DNA from: Candidatus Competibacteraceae bacterium | GTDB lineage: Bacteria > Pseudomonadota > Gammaproteobacteria > Competibacterales > JAHEDQ01 | Length of the DNA stretch: 47,412 nucleotides | Assembly: GCA_024641125.1 (NCBI GenBank) | Contig: JAHEDQ010000008.1 | Coordinates: 1-47,412 of the forward strand | Reading direction: 5' to 3' | In this document: piece by piece, positions 9,014 to 17,669 of the stretch | Layout of the letters: each line of letters begins with the position of its first letter | How positions within the stretch are numbered: the stretch's first letter is position 1 | Translations under genes and position numbers: made by a program | The notes under the pieces: generated by a model | Databases searched by the model: none | The model's input: the letters and a program-made list of their open reading frames with translations, nothing else | What the model was told of the DNA's origin: nothing

Positions 9014-9084
9014 GGCGTCATCCTCGCTGCCAAAATTTGGAAACACAAAAAACAAGATAACCGCCGCAACGGCCGGTTGCCCCG

Positions 9085-11070
9085 TCAGTCCAGGGGCTTG
9101 ATCGACCCGTCCACGATGGTGGCACCAAAGCGCGTCTCTAATTCCCGTATCAGCGGATCGCTTTCGATGTTGCGTTCGGCCTCTCTTTGGCGCTCAGCTT
9201 CGCGTGCCGCACGCCGCGCCGCGGGCGTGCAGACGCCCGGGTCGCCCGTTTCTATCTGAATCTCAACACTGTGGCCGAGCAGGCGCGCGAACACCTGCTG
9301 CAGTCCCCGCTCGGTGCGCTGACTGCGCAAATGCGCCTGACCCGCATCCACCATCAGGGTGACCCGGCTCTGATCACAAGCGGTCAACACGCAATGACTT
9401 GCCAGCTCCCTGGCCACGCCCTTGAACGGCAGTGCCTGGAACAAGGTATCCCAGTCGGCATCGGCCAGCCCGTCCGGCCCCGGAATCGGCAGTGGGGAAT
9501 CTGCATCCACCGCTTGTGATTGCAGCGGCGCAGGCACCCTGTCTACAGGCGCAGACTGCGGATCGTCGCTGTCCCCAAGCGCTGGTAACGGCGGCACCTC
9601 GACACCCGCCGCCGAAGTGGCGGGTTCGGTTAAGGGTTCCGCGCGTCGCGGGAGTTCCACCACCGGCGCCGTTTGTTCCGATACCCTGGCCTGTATCCGG
9701 GTCGCACCGGCTGAACCACTGCCCTGATTCCGCGTCGGCGAAACATCAATGCTCATAGCATGGTTCAGCGCCTGCTTTGCCAGACCGGCGCGGCCCGCGC
9801 TGCGGTGCCGATCCGGCCCATCCGCCGACACGGGCACGACGCTGGACTCGTTGGCCGCGGGCCCCGTGTCCAGCGCCGTGCCCGGGGCAACCGGGCGGCC
9901 CGGACCCAAGTCGGGGACCCGAGGGTTCGGAGCAGAACGGGTTGCGGTTGTGGATCCTGGGCCGGGCATGGCAGTGGCGTCGCCATCCTCCGGGATAAAG
10001 GCCAGCATCCGCAGCAGTATCATCTCCATTCCGCCCCGACACTCCGGCGACAGGGGCAAATCGCGACGGCCGATGAGTCCAATCTGATAAAACAACTGAA
10101 CGTCTTCGGGAGACAGCATCGCGGCCAGGCGCCGCAAATCCTCCGGCTCGGCGACAAAATCGTCCACCGCCTCCGGCGCCACCTGCACCAGTGCCACCCG
10201 CTGCAGCAGCGTCACCAGATCTGCCAGCACCTGCTCATAGTCCGGCGCCATGGCGTCCAACTGTGCCACGGTGTTCAGCACCGCAGACCCGTCCCGGGCC
10301 GCCAGAGCCTCCAGCAGGGTCAGTACATGCCTCGGATCGATGCTGCCCAGCATGTCCGCCACCTGGGCGGCGGCGAGTTCTCCCCCGCCGAATGAAATGG
10401 CTTGATCCAGCAAACTCAACGCGTCACGCATACTGCCATCGGCCGAACGGGCAACTTGGCTGACCGCCGCCCGATCGTAAACGATGTTTTCCTGGGTCAG
10501 GATTACGGCCAGGTGATCCGCGATCAAGCCCGGAGCAAGGCTCCGCAGGTTGAACTGAAGGCAGCGGGACAAGATGGTGACCGGCAGCTTTTGCGGGTCG
10601 GTGGTGGCCAGCAGAAATTTTACGTGAGGCGGCGGCTCTTCCAGGGTCTTCAGCAATGCGTTGAAGCTGCTCTTGGAGAACATGTGCACTTCGTCGATGA
10701 GGTACACTTTGAATCGGCCCCGGGCGGGGGCGTACTGGATATTGTCCAGCAGGTCCCGAGTATCGTCGACGCCGGTCCGGGACGCGGCGTCCACTTCGAT
10801 CAGATCGACGAAGCGCCCGGCATCGATGTCCAGACAGGCCTGACAGGCCCCACAGGGCTTGGAGCTGACGCCCCGCTCGCAGTTCAGGGCCTTGGCGAGT
10901 ATCCGTGCCAGGCTGGTCTTGCCTACGCCGCGGGTCCCGGTGAACAAAAACGCGTGGTGGACCCGATCATGGTCCAGGGCGTTGCTGAGCGCCCGCACGA
11001 CGTGCTCCTGTCCCACCATTTCCTCGAAGCGCCGCGGACGCCACTTGCGTGCAAGTACCTGGTAGCTCAT
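9085..11070 (-). CDS. dnaX: DNA polymerase III gamma/tau subunit
   Basis: The clamp-loader subunit is started at [12 protein letters not shown], the invariant family N-terminus. The ORF-track start 29 residues earlier would run into the SRP RNA gene. The AAA+ module shows Walker A GTRGVGKT (45-52), zinc cysteines Cys64, Cys73, Cys76 and Cys79, and Walker B LIDEVHM (124-130). The arginine-finger SRC is at 168-170. Domains III and tau-specific regions IV/V follow after a Pro/Ala-rich linker, total 661 residues. I did not see an A-rich slippery heptamer of the E. coli type, so separate gamma production by frameshift is not evident. No good Shine-Dalgarno is visible at this start; ybaB and recR follow downstream. 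Confidence 0.96.
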   Translation of the reverse strand: MSYQVLARKWRPRRFEEMVGQEHVVRALSNALDHDRVHHAFLFTGTRGVGKTSLARILAKALNCERGVSSKPCGACQACLDIDAGRFVDLIEVDAASRTGVDDTRDLLDNIQYAPARGRFKVYLIDEVHMFSKSSFNALLKTLEEPPPHVKFLLATTDPQKLPVTILSRCLQFNLRSLAPGLIADHLAVILTQENIVYDRAAVSQVARSADGSMRDALSLLDQAISFGGGELAAAQVADMLGSIDPRHVLTLLEALAARDGSAVLNTVAQLDAMAPDYEQVLADLVTLLQRVALVQVAPEAVDDFVAEPEDLRRLAAMLSPEDVQLFYQIGLIGRRDLPLSPECRGGMEMILLRMLAFIPEDGDATAMPGPGSTTATRSAPNPRVPDLGPGRPVAPGTALDTGPAANESSVVPVSADGPDRHRSAGRAGLAKQALNHAMSIDVSPTRNQGSGSAGATRIQARVSEQTAPVVELPRRAEPLTEPATSAAGVEVPPLPALGDSDDPQSAPVDRVPAPLQSQAVDADSPLPIPGPDGLADADWDTLFQALPFKGVARELASHCVLTACDQSRVTLMVDAGQAHLRSQRTERGLQQVFARLLGHSVEIQIETGDPGVCTPAARRAAREAERQREAERNIESDPLIRELETRFGATIVDGSIKPLD

Positions 11071-11134
11071 GGGAGGTGGAATGGCCCCCTGGGGCAAAAC
11101 GCACGATAGGCAGTCGTTCGGAACTATACAAGAA

Positions 11135-11252
11135 TGGTGGCAATCCGTACCAGCCACACCCCGGCGCCCGAAGCCACTGTTACCGTTGCTCCCTTCCGGG
11201 CCTGGCGGGGTTCACAGTTTCTCGTCGCGAGGGGACCGGTACGGATCACCAT
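11135..11252 (-). ncRNA. ffs: Small (4.5S-type) signal recognition particle RNA
   Basis: On the minus strand the sequence contains the conserved SRP domain IV core GCCCGGAAGGGAGCAACGG, with the asymmetric loop and GGAA tetraloop, inside GUGAACCCCGCCAGG...GGUAACAGUGG. The ends of the interval pair with each other (GGTGATCCGTACC with GGTACGGATTGCCACC), giving the expected long hairpin of about 110-118 nt with no Alu domain. The exact 5' and 3' nucleotides are uncertain by a few bases. The location directly upstream of dnaX is common in gammaproteobacteria. It would bind Ffh for co-translational membrane targeting. Confidence 0.93.
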
Positions 11253-11733
11253 TGACTCGCCTCATTCGGTCCCGCCTGCTATGGCGGCGGGCGACACCCT
11301 ACCATATTCCAGCGCGGGTGCGGGAGTACCCGGAGTCACGGCAATCCGTACCGTCGCCCTCGCCCATCTTTGAGGCGCCACGCTGCCTCGATAGCATGTA
11401 TCTGCGCGAGACCGCATTGACTGCAGAAATTGGCAAGTCCACAGTCGAACCACGATCCTCGGCAGTTCATGGCCCATCCGTTGGACCAGCGCTACGCTTG
11501 AGTGCCCGCGGGCGGCCAGATCCTGCTTCAGGTGACATCTGGACCCCATCTGCAGGTCAAATTGACAGCGCGCAATGCGAATGGGAGTGGGTGTTGCCGC
11601 TCACGGCCGCGCAGCGGCAAGCTTCGTCGGGCTGACCTATACTGACCGCTGAAACAAGCGCTACGCACCCGCTGCAAATGGCCGGGCTAGCGCGTTCCAC
11701 AGCAGCCCTTGCGAAGTCCATGGTAGGAATCGA
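11253..11733. other. Intergenic region between SRP RNA and CYTH-like gene
   Basis: No convincing gene is present; the 95-residue minus ORF at 11262-11549 has no recognisable features. The right part carries a GCCGC/GCGGC mini-hairpin (about 11606-11618) and a TATACT hexamer at 11638-11643 that could be a -10 box for the rightward CYTH-like gene, but no good -35 accompanies it. The left part must hold the SRP RNA promoter, which I could not identify. Confidence 0.4.
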
Positions 11734-12483
11734 ATGAACGTATTGACTGTCGAACAGCAGGCTGAGCTGCTGGCCCTCACCAACAGTGTGGACAGCGTGG
11801 AGCTGAAACTGTCGGTTGCCGACTGTGAGTTTTACAGCACGGGGACAGCGCTTGGGCTCGACCCGATCGAAGCCGAAATAAGACAGGTCTTTTTCTTCGA
11901 CACCGCCGATCTCGACCTGGACGCGGCGGGAATCGTGGTCCGTGCGCGGCGTATCCAGGGCGGTGAGGCCGATACCGTGGTGAAGCTGCGCCCCGTCGTC
12001 CCGGAAGAATTGCCCGAAGATCTGCGCAAGTCAGAGAGCAGCAAGGTGGAGGTGGATCTCATGCCCGGCAAATACGTCTGCTCCGCATCGCTCAAGGGCA
12101 AGTCCGATCCGGACGACGTCATGCGGGTCATCGCGGGCAAACGGGATGTAGAAGAACTTTTTTCCAAGGAACAGCGTGCGTTTTTCGAATCCCATGCGCC
12201 CAAAGGCATGAATATGAACGGGTTGAGCGCGCTAGGGCCAATTCTGACCCTAAAGCAGAAGTCCGTAATCAAGGCGCTGGAGCGCGAGCTGGTAGCGGAA
12301 CTCTGGTTCTATCCGGACCACACCCGGATCCTGGAGTTATCGACCAAATGCGATCCCGGCGAAACCTTTCAGGCGGTCGCTGAAGTCAGAAGCTATCTCG
12401 CCGACAAAGGCATTGACCTGGACAGCGAACAGAAAACCAAGACCAAAACCGCGCTGGATTGCTTCGCGAAACACCGGGCATGA
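11734..12483 (+). CDS. CYTH-like (triphosphate tunnel) domain protein
   Basis: The N-terminal 100 residues resemble a CYTH/triphosphate-tunnel domain. They show VELKLSV near residue 22, the strand pair RQVFFFDTADLDLDAAGIVVRARR, and then DTVVKLRPV, all typical of CYTH proteins that bind or hydrolyse triphosphates. The canonical ExExK start is only partly kept, with Ser where the first Glu should be (SVELK), so activity is uncertain. Later strands (SVIKALERELVAELWFYPD; ILELSTKCDPGE) can complete a tunnel. There is no attached CHAD or cyclase domain. The gene converges on the AlgJ-like gene. The family assignment is by eye. Confidence 0.6.
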   Translation: MNVLTVEQQAELLALTNSVDSVELKLSVADCEFYSTGTALGLDPIEAEIRQVFFFDTADLDLDAAGIVVRARRIQGGEADTVVKLRPVVPEELPEDLRKSESSKVEVDLMPGKYVCSASLKGKSDPDDVMRVIAGKRDVEELFSKEQRAFFESHAPKGMNMNGLSALGPILTLKQKSVIKALERELVAELWFYPDHTRILELSTKCDPGETFQAVAEVRSYLADKGIDLDSEQKTKTKTALDCFAKHRA

Positions 12484-12514
12484 TCTTTTATTGATGCCGA
12501 CAGGAGCGGAATGC

Positions 12515-13603
12515 TCATTTCGGATAAAGCAAATCAAAACGCGAGTCTGTGCCGCCCTCCACCACCGCCTTGCCGATCAACAAACCAATCAGCTCGGCGA
12601 CGGGCACCGTGTAGTGCTTGGCGTCCCAATAATTTTTATCGGCGGTCGTGATATCGGATTCGATCATGAAATCCAGCACATAGGCATTCGCCTGCGCTGA
12701 GGCGAGCGCCACGACTCGAGATTTGCACTCGTCCCAGACAACCGCTTCCCGGGATCCGGGCGCCGCTTGGAAATAGCGATGATAGGGCACGAACAGCATG
12801 ATCTTACGGGTTTCCGGACCCAGCTCGGACAGCATCGTCTCGAGACGATCCAGTGCCGGATACGCCAATTGTGCCCGTTCCGCCCCGGACATGGCGACCG
12901 GCGGATCCACCGGCTGTTTCGACTTTGGCTCCGAACCGCCGTAGATCTCCGTACGCGCCTTGTCCAGGTCGTATTCGGTCATGGGCTTGGTAAACACCGT
13001 GTAGCCGTCGAGACCAGGTTCGTACTCCGACAGGCCGGCGCTGGCCAGCATCTGCCGCCATGCGTGGGTCAGCACCGGAATGTTGAGCGGCGGTAGATCG
13101 TTCCAGGGCGAATCGTCGTATATCCAGTCCGGGAAATCCGCGGCGGTGACCGAGCCGACAAAATACTGATCGGCCCAGCCGGCGATACACCACAGGTAGT
13201 CCAGGCCGAAAATGACCGTGCCGATTTCCTGGTGATGGCGCCGGAAAAGCCTGAACATCTGAAGTTGCTCCCAGGACGACGCCGCGTTCATACCCAGATT
13301 GGCGAACGTCCCCCCCAACACGGCATTGAGTTGCTCTGGTTTTAGCAAGCGTATGTTCGAGTTGCCGATGACGGCGCTGTCGAAACTCGATCGCTTGGCC
13401 AGCATGGGGTGAAACAGGCGCTGAATGCCATCCACCGGAACCCGTTCCAGATCCGGCGAGAACGGCACGGTGTCGTAGGGATCAATCACCAGCACAAACA
13501 GGTACAAGGCCCCGGTCACGGTCACAAGCACCACAACCAGGGTTCGGGCGAACCCGCGCCACTGGCGCTCAGAACTGGAAGTAGAGAAATTCCGTGTATC
13601 CAT
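12515..13603 (-). CDS. AlgJ/AlgX-like SGNH-type protein, partner of the MBOAT acyltransferase
   Basis: The 362-residue protein has one N-terminal membrane segment (TLVVVLVTVTGALYLFVLVI) and a periplasmic domain. The AVIGNSNIRLLKP segment and a C-terminal DAKHYTVPVAELIG motif resemble the Ser/Asp-x-x-His pattern of SGNH hydrolase-like polysaccharide acetylation proteins. It overlaps the 3' end of the upstream MBOAT gene by 35 bp, implying translational coupling. By analogy with AlgI-AlgJ/X and PatA-PatB pairs it would carry the acyl group onto an exported polysaccharide. The actual acceptor is unknown. The gene converges on the CYTH-like gene. Confidence 0.65.
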   Translation of the reverse strand: MDTRNFSTSSSERQWRGFARTLVVVLVTVTGALYLFVLVIDPYDTVPFSPDLERVPVDGIQRLFHPMLAKRSSFDSAVIGNSNIRLLKPEQLNAVLGGTFANLGMNAASSWEQLQMFRLFRRHHQEIGTVIFGLDYLWCIAGWADQYFVGSVTAADFPDWIYDDSPWNDLPPLNIPVLTHAWRQMLASAGLSEYEPGLDGYTVFTKPMTEYDLDKARTEIYGGSEPKSKQPVDPPVAMSGAERAQLAYPALDRLETMLSELGPETRKIMLFVPYHRYFQAAPGSREAVVWDECKSRVVALASAQANAYVLDFMIESDITTADKNYWDAKHYTVPVAELIGLLIGKAVVEGGTDSRFDLLYPK

Positions 13604-14951
13604 CGCCAGCCAGATTCAGGGTCAGGTAAATCAGCAATCCGGCCGTAGCTGCGGCCCAGATTCGCCTCGGACGCAGCAGGTTCAAGGCCAAAACCTGGCT
13701 GGTGGGGCCCAGCACCGCCAGGACGAAGGCCAGAATACTGAAGCCCCAGTTGTAGGAGATTGGCAGCGCCAGTGATAAACCGTTAACCCCAACCATGGAA
13801 CCGAGTATGGAGTACGCGGTGTCGAGACTGTCGGCACGGAAAATTACCCAGCAGGGCAATAAAAACAAGAGCGTCAGGACCCAGGCGGGCCTATGGCTCA
13901 GTCTGCGTCCAGAGGCAGTCCAGAGATGATTGACCACCAGCGCCGCCCCGTGGAGTGCACCCCAAAGCACGAAGGTCCATCCCGCTCCATGCCACAGTCC
14001 GCCCAGCAGCATGGTCGCCATCAGGGCCATGATCAGGCGCGGCGTGCCCTTACGATTGCCACCCATGGGAACATACAGGTAGTCCCTGAGAAAGCGGGAA
14101 AGGCTGATGTGCCAGCGGCGCCAGAATTCGCGTATGGAAGTGGCCACATACGGCGCGTCGAAGTTGAATGGAATTCGCAGACCAAACATCATCCCCAGGC
14201 CGATGGCCATGTCGGAATACCCCGAAAAATCGAAATACAACTGCATCGAATAGGCGGCCGAGGCCACCCAGGATTCGGCCAGTGTGAGGGCCCTGCCATC
14301 AGCCGCGGCCTCGAACAGAGGCGTGGCTGTGATCGCCAGACGATCTGCGATCAACGTCTTTTTGAGCAGGCCGACACAAAACAATGCGACGCCTTGGGAA
14401 AACAACTGGAAAATCGCGGGGCGCAGGGGCGATGTCTGGTACTGGGGGATGATCTCGTCATGCCGAACGATCGGTCCGGCGATGAGCTGCGGGAAAAACA
14501 TGACATACAGGGCGTAGCGCAGCAGGGGATAGGTCGGCGCCCGGCCCCGTCGCCGATCCACCAGATAGGAAATCTGCTGAAAGGTAAAAAAACTGATGCC
14601 CAGGGGCAATACCAGATCATAGTGATCGAAGCTGCGGCCGGCCAGAGCGTACATGTTCTCGGCGAAAAAGTTGTAGTACTTGAACACGCCGATGAGCAGC
14701 AGATTGGCTGAGATCCCGACCGCAATCAGCGCACGGCGGCTGTAGCGCGGCAAGCATTGCGAAAGCAGCCAGTTGAACAGTATGGACCCGGCCAGGAGCG
14801 GCAAAAAGCGAACGTCCCAGTAGCCGTAGAACACGGCTGAAGCCGCCAGCAACCAGAATAAGCGGACATCGGTGAATTTCCCGAGCAGATAAAAACCCAA
14901 CAGGGTGATGGGCAGGAACAGGGCTATGAACTCGGGGGAATTGAACAGCAT
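13569..14951 (-). CDS. MBOAT-family O-acyltransferase (AlgI-like)
   Basis: This is a polytopic membrane protein of about 460 residues. The start at MLFNSPEFIALFLPI matches the AlgI-type N-terminus; the ORF-track start adds 28 non-homologous residues. Family hallmarks are FFPQLIAGPIVRHDE, the EFWRRWHISLSRFLRDYLYVP segment followed by the GGNRKG loop, and HGAGWTFVLWGALHG containing the invariant MBOAT histidine. Such enzymes move acetyl groups from the cytoplasm across the membrane for O-acylation of cell-surface polysaccharides or other molecules. The downstream overlapping gene is its likely periplasmic partner. No polymerase gene is adjacent. Confidence 0.93.
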   Translation of the reverse strand: MLFNSPEFIALFLPITLLGFYLLGKFTDVRLFWLLAASAVFYGYWDVRFLPLLAGSILFNWLLSQCLPRYSRRALIAVGISANLLLIGVFKYYNFFAENMYALAGRSFDHYDLVLPLGISFFTFQQISYLVDRRRGRAPTYPLLRYALYVMFFPQLIAGPIVRHDEIIPQYQTSPLRPAIFQLFSQGVALFCVGLLKKTLIADRLAITATPLFEAAADGRALTLAESWVASAAYSMQLYFDFSGYSDMAIGLGMMFGLRIPFNFDAPYVATSIREFWRRWHISLSRFLRDYLYVPMGGNRKGTPRLIMALMATMLLGGLWHGAGWTFVLWGALHGAALVVNHLWTASGRRLSHRPAWVLTLLFLLPCWVIFRADSLDTAYSILGSMVGVNGLSLALPISYNWGFSILAFVLAVLGPTSQVLALNLLRPRRIWAAATAGLLIYLTLNLAGDGYTEFLYFQF

Positions 14952-15247
14952 ATGTCGCAACCCTGGGACGCGCACATATCCGACCGGCTGGGAAGCCGAT
15001 GACCCATCCTGAGCGAGGGCGCGCGGTTTCTCCAATGCCCGGATGCAAGCAGTGGACGCCTACCCGATCCTTTTTCACCCCGAAGCACGGGCCCTGCAAG
15101 GCGGCTCAGTATAGCCCATGACGCCATGCTGACGCAGACTCGTTGGATGCCCAGGCTACAACGGGTTTCGAGCGCTGCGGCGTTGAAGTCCTCCCCGCGA
15201 AAACGGCCTCGCAGCCAGGCCATTAAATTGGTTCTGTCTATCTATTA

Positions 15248-15275
15248 TTTCAATCTAAACGATTTCACTTATACC
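15248..15275 (+). promoter_or_regulatory. Candidate promoter of the 10-TM exporter
   Basis: TTTCAA and TATACC are separated by 16 bp inside a conspicuously AT-rich stretch (about 15220-15280) in otherwise GC-rich DNA, 63 bp before the chosen start codon. The leader could hold a metal-responsive operator, but no clear palindrome was recognised. Confidence 0.35.
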
Positions 15276-15338
15276 ATCGCAGATCATACCGTTGGCCATC
15301 ACCACTGTTGGGTTGCCATAGTCGACGAGGCGCGGAAC

Positions 15339-16538
15339 ATGACAACGCTGGTAAACACCATTCGCCGCCGGGTAATCGTGTTCCCGGGACAAGTCAGGCA
15401 TTTGAACGGGCGCAGTGCAATGGTGGGCCTGGCGGTAGCGGCTGTTTCGATGGTGCCCGGCGGCTGGCGCCTGGCATTGGACGCTTTAAGCGAAGCATAT
15501 CTTGCGGTGGCGGTTTTCGTTGCAGGCACCCTGGCCCTGCTGCACGTTGCCGAGCGTGGCCTCAAGACCGACTTAGGGGACTGGCTTCTGCGGCATCCGC
15601 GATGGCAGGTGCCCGCCGCTACGGCCCTGGGCGCCTTCCCCGGCTGTGGAGGCGCAATTATTGCGGTGACCCAGTTTTCCCGGGGCAAACTGAGCTTCGG
15701 TGCCGTGGTGGCCACGCTGACGGCCACCATGGGCGATGCCATGTTCTTGCTTTTGGCGCGTGAACCGTATACCGCTTTCGTGGTGTCCGGCATCAGCATG
15801 GCGGTGGGGATGATCAGCGGCCACCTGATTGACGCGGTACACAGCAGGGATTTCCTGCGGCCTCGTGGCGGCACACTAGAGGTCGATGCGGCGTCAAACC
15901 CATTGGGCGCGATCCCACAGCCGTTGCGCGGTGCCGAATGCGTATGGATCGCTTTGATGGCTCCTGGCCTGGTAGTTGGATTGCTTGCGGCCTTCCAGAT
16001 CGATCTGGACGCCTACCTTCGCCAGTGGACCGATCTGGCTCCGGCCCACTGGCTGGGCGTGGCCGGTTCAGTGACTGCCATGGCCATGTGGGCCGCTCGT
16101 CGCGACTCTCAACCCAAATCCGACCTGGAACAGAGGCGGGTCACACCCGACCAGGCGCCGCAAACGGGCGGCGTTATCGACACCACCAATTTCATCACCA
16201 GTTGGGTGGTGTTCGCGTTCGTCGGCTACGAGTTGCTGCTCGCCGCCAGCGGCATTGATTTGGCCGCGATTTTCGAGACCTGGGGCCCAATGGTTCCGGC
16301 TGCTGCCATTGCCCTTGGGTTCATCCCGGGATGCGGCCCACAAATCATGGTGACGTCGCTGTATTTGTCGGGATCGGTGCCCCTGTCCGCCCAGTTGGGC
16401 AATGCCATTGCCAACGATGGCGATGCCTTGTTCCCGGCCCTTGCGGTTGCACCCAGGGCAGCTTTGGTGGCCACGCTGTACAGTGCCGTGCCCGCGGCCA
16501 TCGTCGCCTATGCTTGGTACGCGCTGGTGGAAACCTGA
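15339..16538 (+). CDS. Putative 10-TM heavy-metal (manganese) exporter family protein
   Basis: I start the protein at MTTLVNTIRRRVIVF, which has GAGG 8 nt upstream; the ORF-track start is 71 residues earlier in poorly coding sequence. It is a hydrophobic protein of 399 residues with two matching halves. The first has LGAFPGCGGAIIAVTQFSRG (PGCG at 101-104), and the second has LGFIPGCGPQIMVTSLYLSG. Each is followed by a segment ending in GDA, TMGDAMF and NDGDALF. This double PGCG arrangement is the signature of the 'putative manganese transporter / 10TM heavy-metal exporter' family. Direction and metal are inferred from the family name, which has limited experimental support. It probably starts a transcription unit ending at the terminator after the next small gene. 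Confidence 0.75.
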   Translation: MTTLVNTIRRRVIVFPGQVRHLNGRSAMVGLAVAAVSMVPGGWRLALDALSEAYLAVAVFVAGTLALLHVAERGLKTDLGDWLLRHPRWQVPAATALGAFPGCGGAIIAVTQFSRGKLSFGAVVATLTATMGDAMFLLLAREPYTAFVVSGISMAVGMISGHLIDAVHSRDFLRPRGGTLEVDAASNPLGAIPQPLRGAECVWIALMAPGLVVGLLAAFQIDLDAYLRQWTDLAPAHWLGVAGSVTAMAMWAARRDSQPKSDLEQRRVTPDQAPQTGGVIDTTNFITSWVVFAFVGYELLLAASGIDLAAIFETWGPMVPAAAIALGFIPGCGPQIMVTSLYLSGSVPLSAQLGNAIANDGDALFPALAVAPRAALVATLYSAVPAAIVAYAWYALVET

Positions 16539-16608
16539 GCGCGGCGACAAACTGTATGTCGGTAGAGTGAAAAGTCACAGTGGTGAAAAAGCCCACAGGA
16601 ACTGCCAG

Positions 16609-16914
16609 ATGAAAGCCATATTGATCAAACCCGACGAACAGACGATCGAACAAATTGACCTTGCCGGCGCGGAGGACATTGCGAAACACATCGGTTTCGA
16701 CACCATAACCTCGGACGAGATCGGACCCGGCGGGGATCGCCTGTACTTCGATGAGGAATGCTTTCTGCGGGGCAGCAGCGGACGCTTTCAGATCGATACG
16801 GTGGTCCCGGTATCAGGTCCCGGGCTCATCATCGGCTCCCCCGACAATGGACAAACCCTTAGCGATGCCGTGTCCGATACCGAGTCTATCCGAGCGCGCG
16901 TCAAGTATCTCTAG
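16609..16914 (+). CDS. Small hypothetical protein (DUF3846-like)
   Basis: The ATG giving MKAILIKPDEQTIEQIDL has AGGA 8 nt upstream, making a 101-residue protein; the longer ORF-track version starts inside the exporter gene. The sequence has an N-terminal beta strand, a short helix (GAEDIAKHIGF), DRLYFDEECFLRG and a GPGLIIGSPDNG loop, which recall small DUF3846-type proteins. No catalytic residues can be pointed to. It lies 70 bp downstream of the exporter and 56 bp upstream of a strong terminator, so the two genes may share a transcript. Confidence 0.65.
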   Translation: MKAILIKPDEQTIEQIDLAGAEDIAKHIGFDTITSDEIGPGGDRLYFDEECFLRGSSGRFQIDTVVPVSGPGLIIGSPDNGQTLSDAVSDTESIRARVKYL

Positions 16915-16970
16915 CGCCCACGGAGCAGATTGGCGGGAAGGTTGCCAGGCAGAGCCCAAGCTCAGGTTAG

Positions 16971-17007
16971 AGGGACGGTATGTAAATCTAGACCGTCCCT
17001 TGTTTGA
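16971..17007 (+). terminator. Rho-independent terminator
   Basis: A perfect 9-bp stem AGGGACGGT/ACCGTCCCT with a 12-nt loop is followed by TTGTTTG on the plus strand. It lies just after the small hypothetical gene and marks the end of the exporter transcription unit. Confidence 0.7.
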
Positions 17008-17171
17008 AAGCGTACTGTTACCCCTGGCGATGGTATTTGCTTTGACCTGGCGCGGCGGGAGGTGCCGGAAAACCATCAACGCTGCGGAAATTCAGCCGTT
17101 TTGGGCGGCACAACGGCGCACCATCAGAATAGGCGGCGCACAGCCTTGACGGGCTGCAGGGTGTTACTCTA

Positions 17172-17459
17172 AGGAAGGTCTGAACATTTGATACGAATCG
17201 CGTTTCGGTCCTCAAGAGCGCAGAGTCGAGGCTCCCGGCGCAAAGCCATAGTCATTCTATGGCCAAGCCGGGAAACGCGGCAGATGTGCCCTTGTGGGCG
17301 AAACCCCGGAGGGGCCGGGCCTTTGCGCCCCTCGAACCGCGTTGCACCTCGCTCGTTGGCATCTTACTCATTTGCCTTGGACCAACTTCGCTCGGTGCGT
17401 CCCGTCTGGGAGAGCGCAAAGACCCCGGCGCGATCGCAGCAATCGATCAGACCTTCCCT
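17172..17459. mobile_element. MITE-like non-coding element with ~30-bp imperfect terminal inverted repeats
   Basis: The left end reads AGGAAGGTCTGAaCatTTG and the right end, reverse-complemented, AGGGAAGGTCTGATCGATTG, with similarity continuing to TCGCG about 30 bp in. The core 11 bp (GGAAGGTCTGA) are identical. Between them is GC-rich, non-coding sequence with nested hairpins: TCCCGGC/GCCGGGA (17233-17273) enclosing GCCATAG/CTATGGC (17245-17263). No transposase-like ORF is present; the small ORFs are spurious. Size, ends and lack of coding fit a non-autonomous element or structured intergenic repeat. Copy number elsewhere is unknown, and no clear target-site duplication was seen. Confidence 0.55.
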
Positions 17460-17462
17460 GGT

Positions 17463-17622
17463 GCGCCGCTGATTTATTCTTGACGAAGCAGATTGGAGGC
17501 TGAGATGCGCGGGTTCAAGGCGCATGTTGCGGGTAATAGGGGTTCTATTGCCAAGATTTGCAACGATGAAGCTGTACATTCCGGTCACAGAATGCACGTC
17601 CAGGACTAGATCAGAGACGCCC
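17463..17622 (+). repeat. Dispersed ~160-bp repeat, copy 1 (inverted relative to the copy at 44361)
   Basis: The sequence matches the reverse complement of 44361-44518 over its whole length, including shared blocks such as TTCTATTGCCA-GATTTGCAACGATGAAGCTGT and CGAAGCAGATTGG. Both copies start and end with imperfect inverted repeats around CTGAT(T/C)TATTC(T/G)TGA. It begins 4 bp after the preceding TIR element and ends 47 bp before the RibD-like gene, so it may sit in that gene's leader. No functional ORF is apparent. Confidence 0.75.
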
Positions 17623-17669
17623 CAGGTCCACGCTCGCCATTTCGACAAACCCGCCCCTGCTCTGGAAAC

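Noticed and set aside
9085-11070. Programmed frameshift site producing gamma from dnaX
   Set aside because: No A6G-type slippery heptamer with downstream hairpin was seen at the expected position.
11071-11157. Upstream extension of dnaX to the ORF-track start
   Set aside because: It runs into the SRP RNA gene and precedes the invariant [13 protein letters not shown]-terminus.
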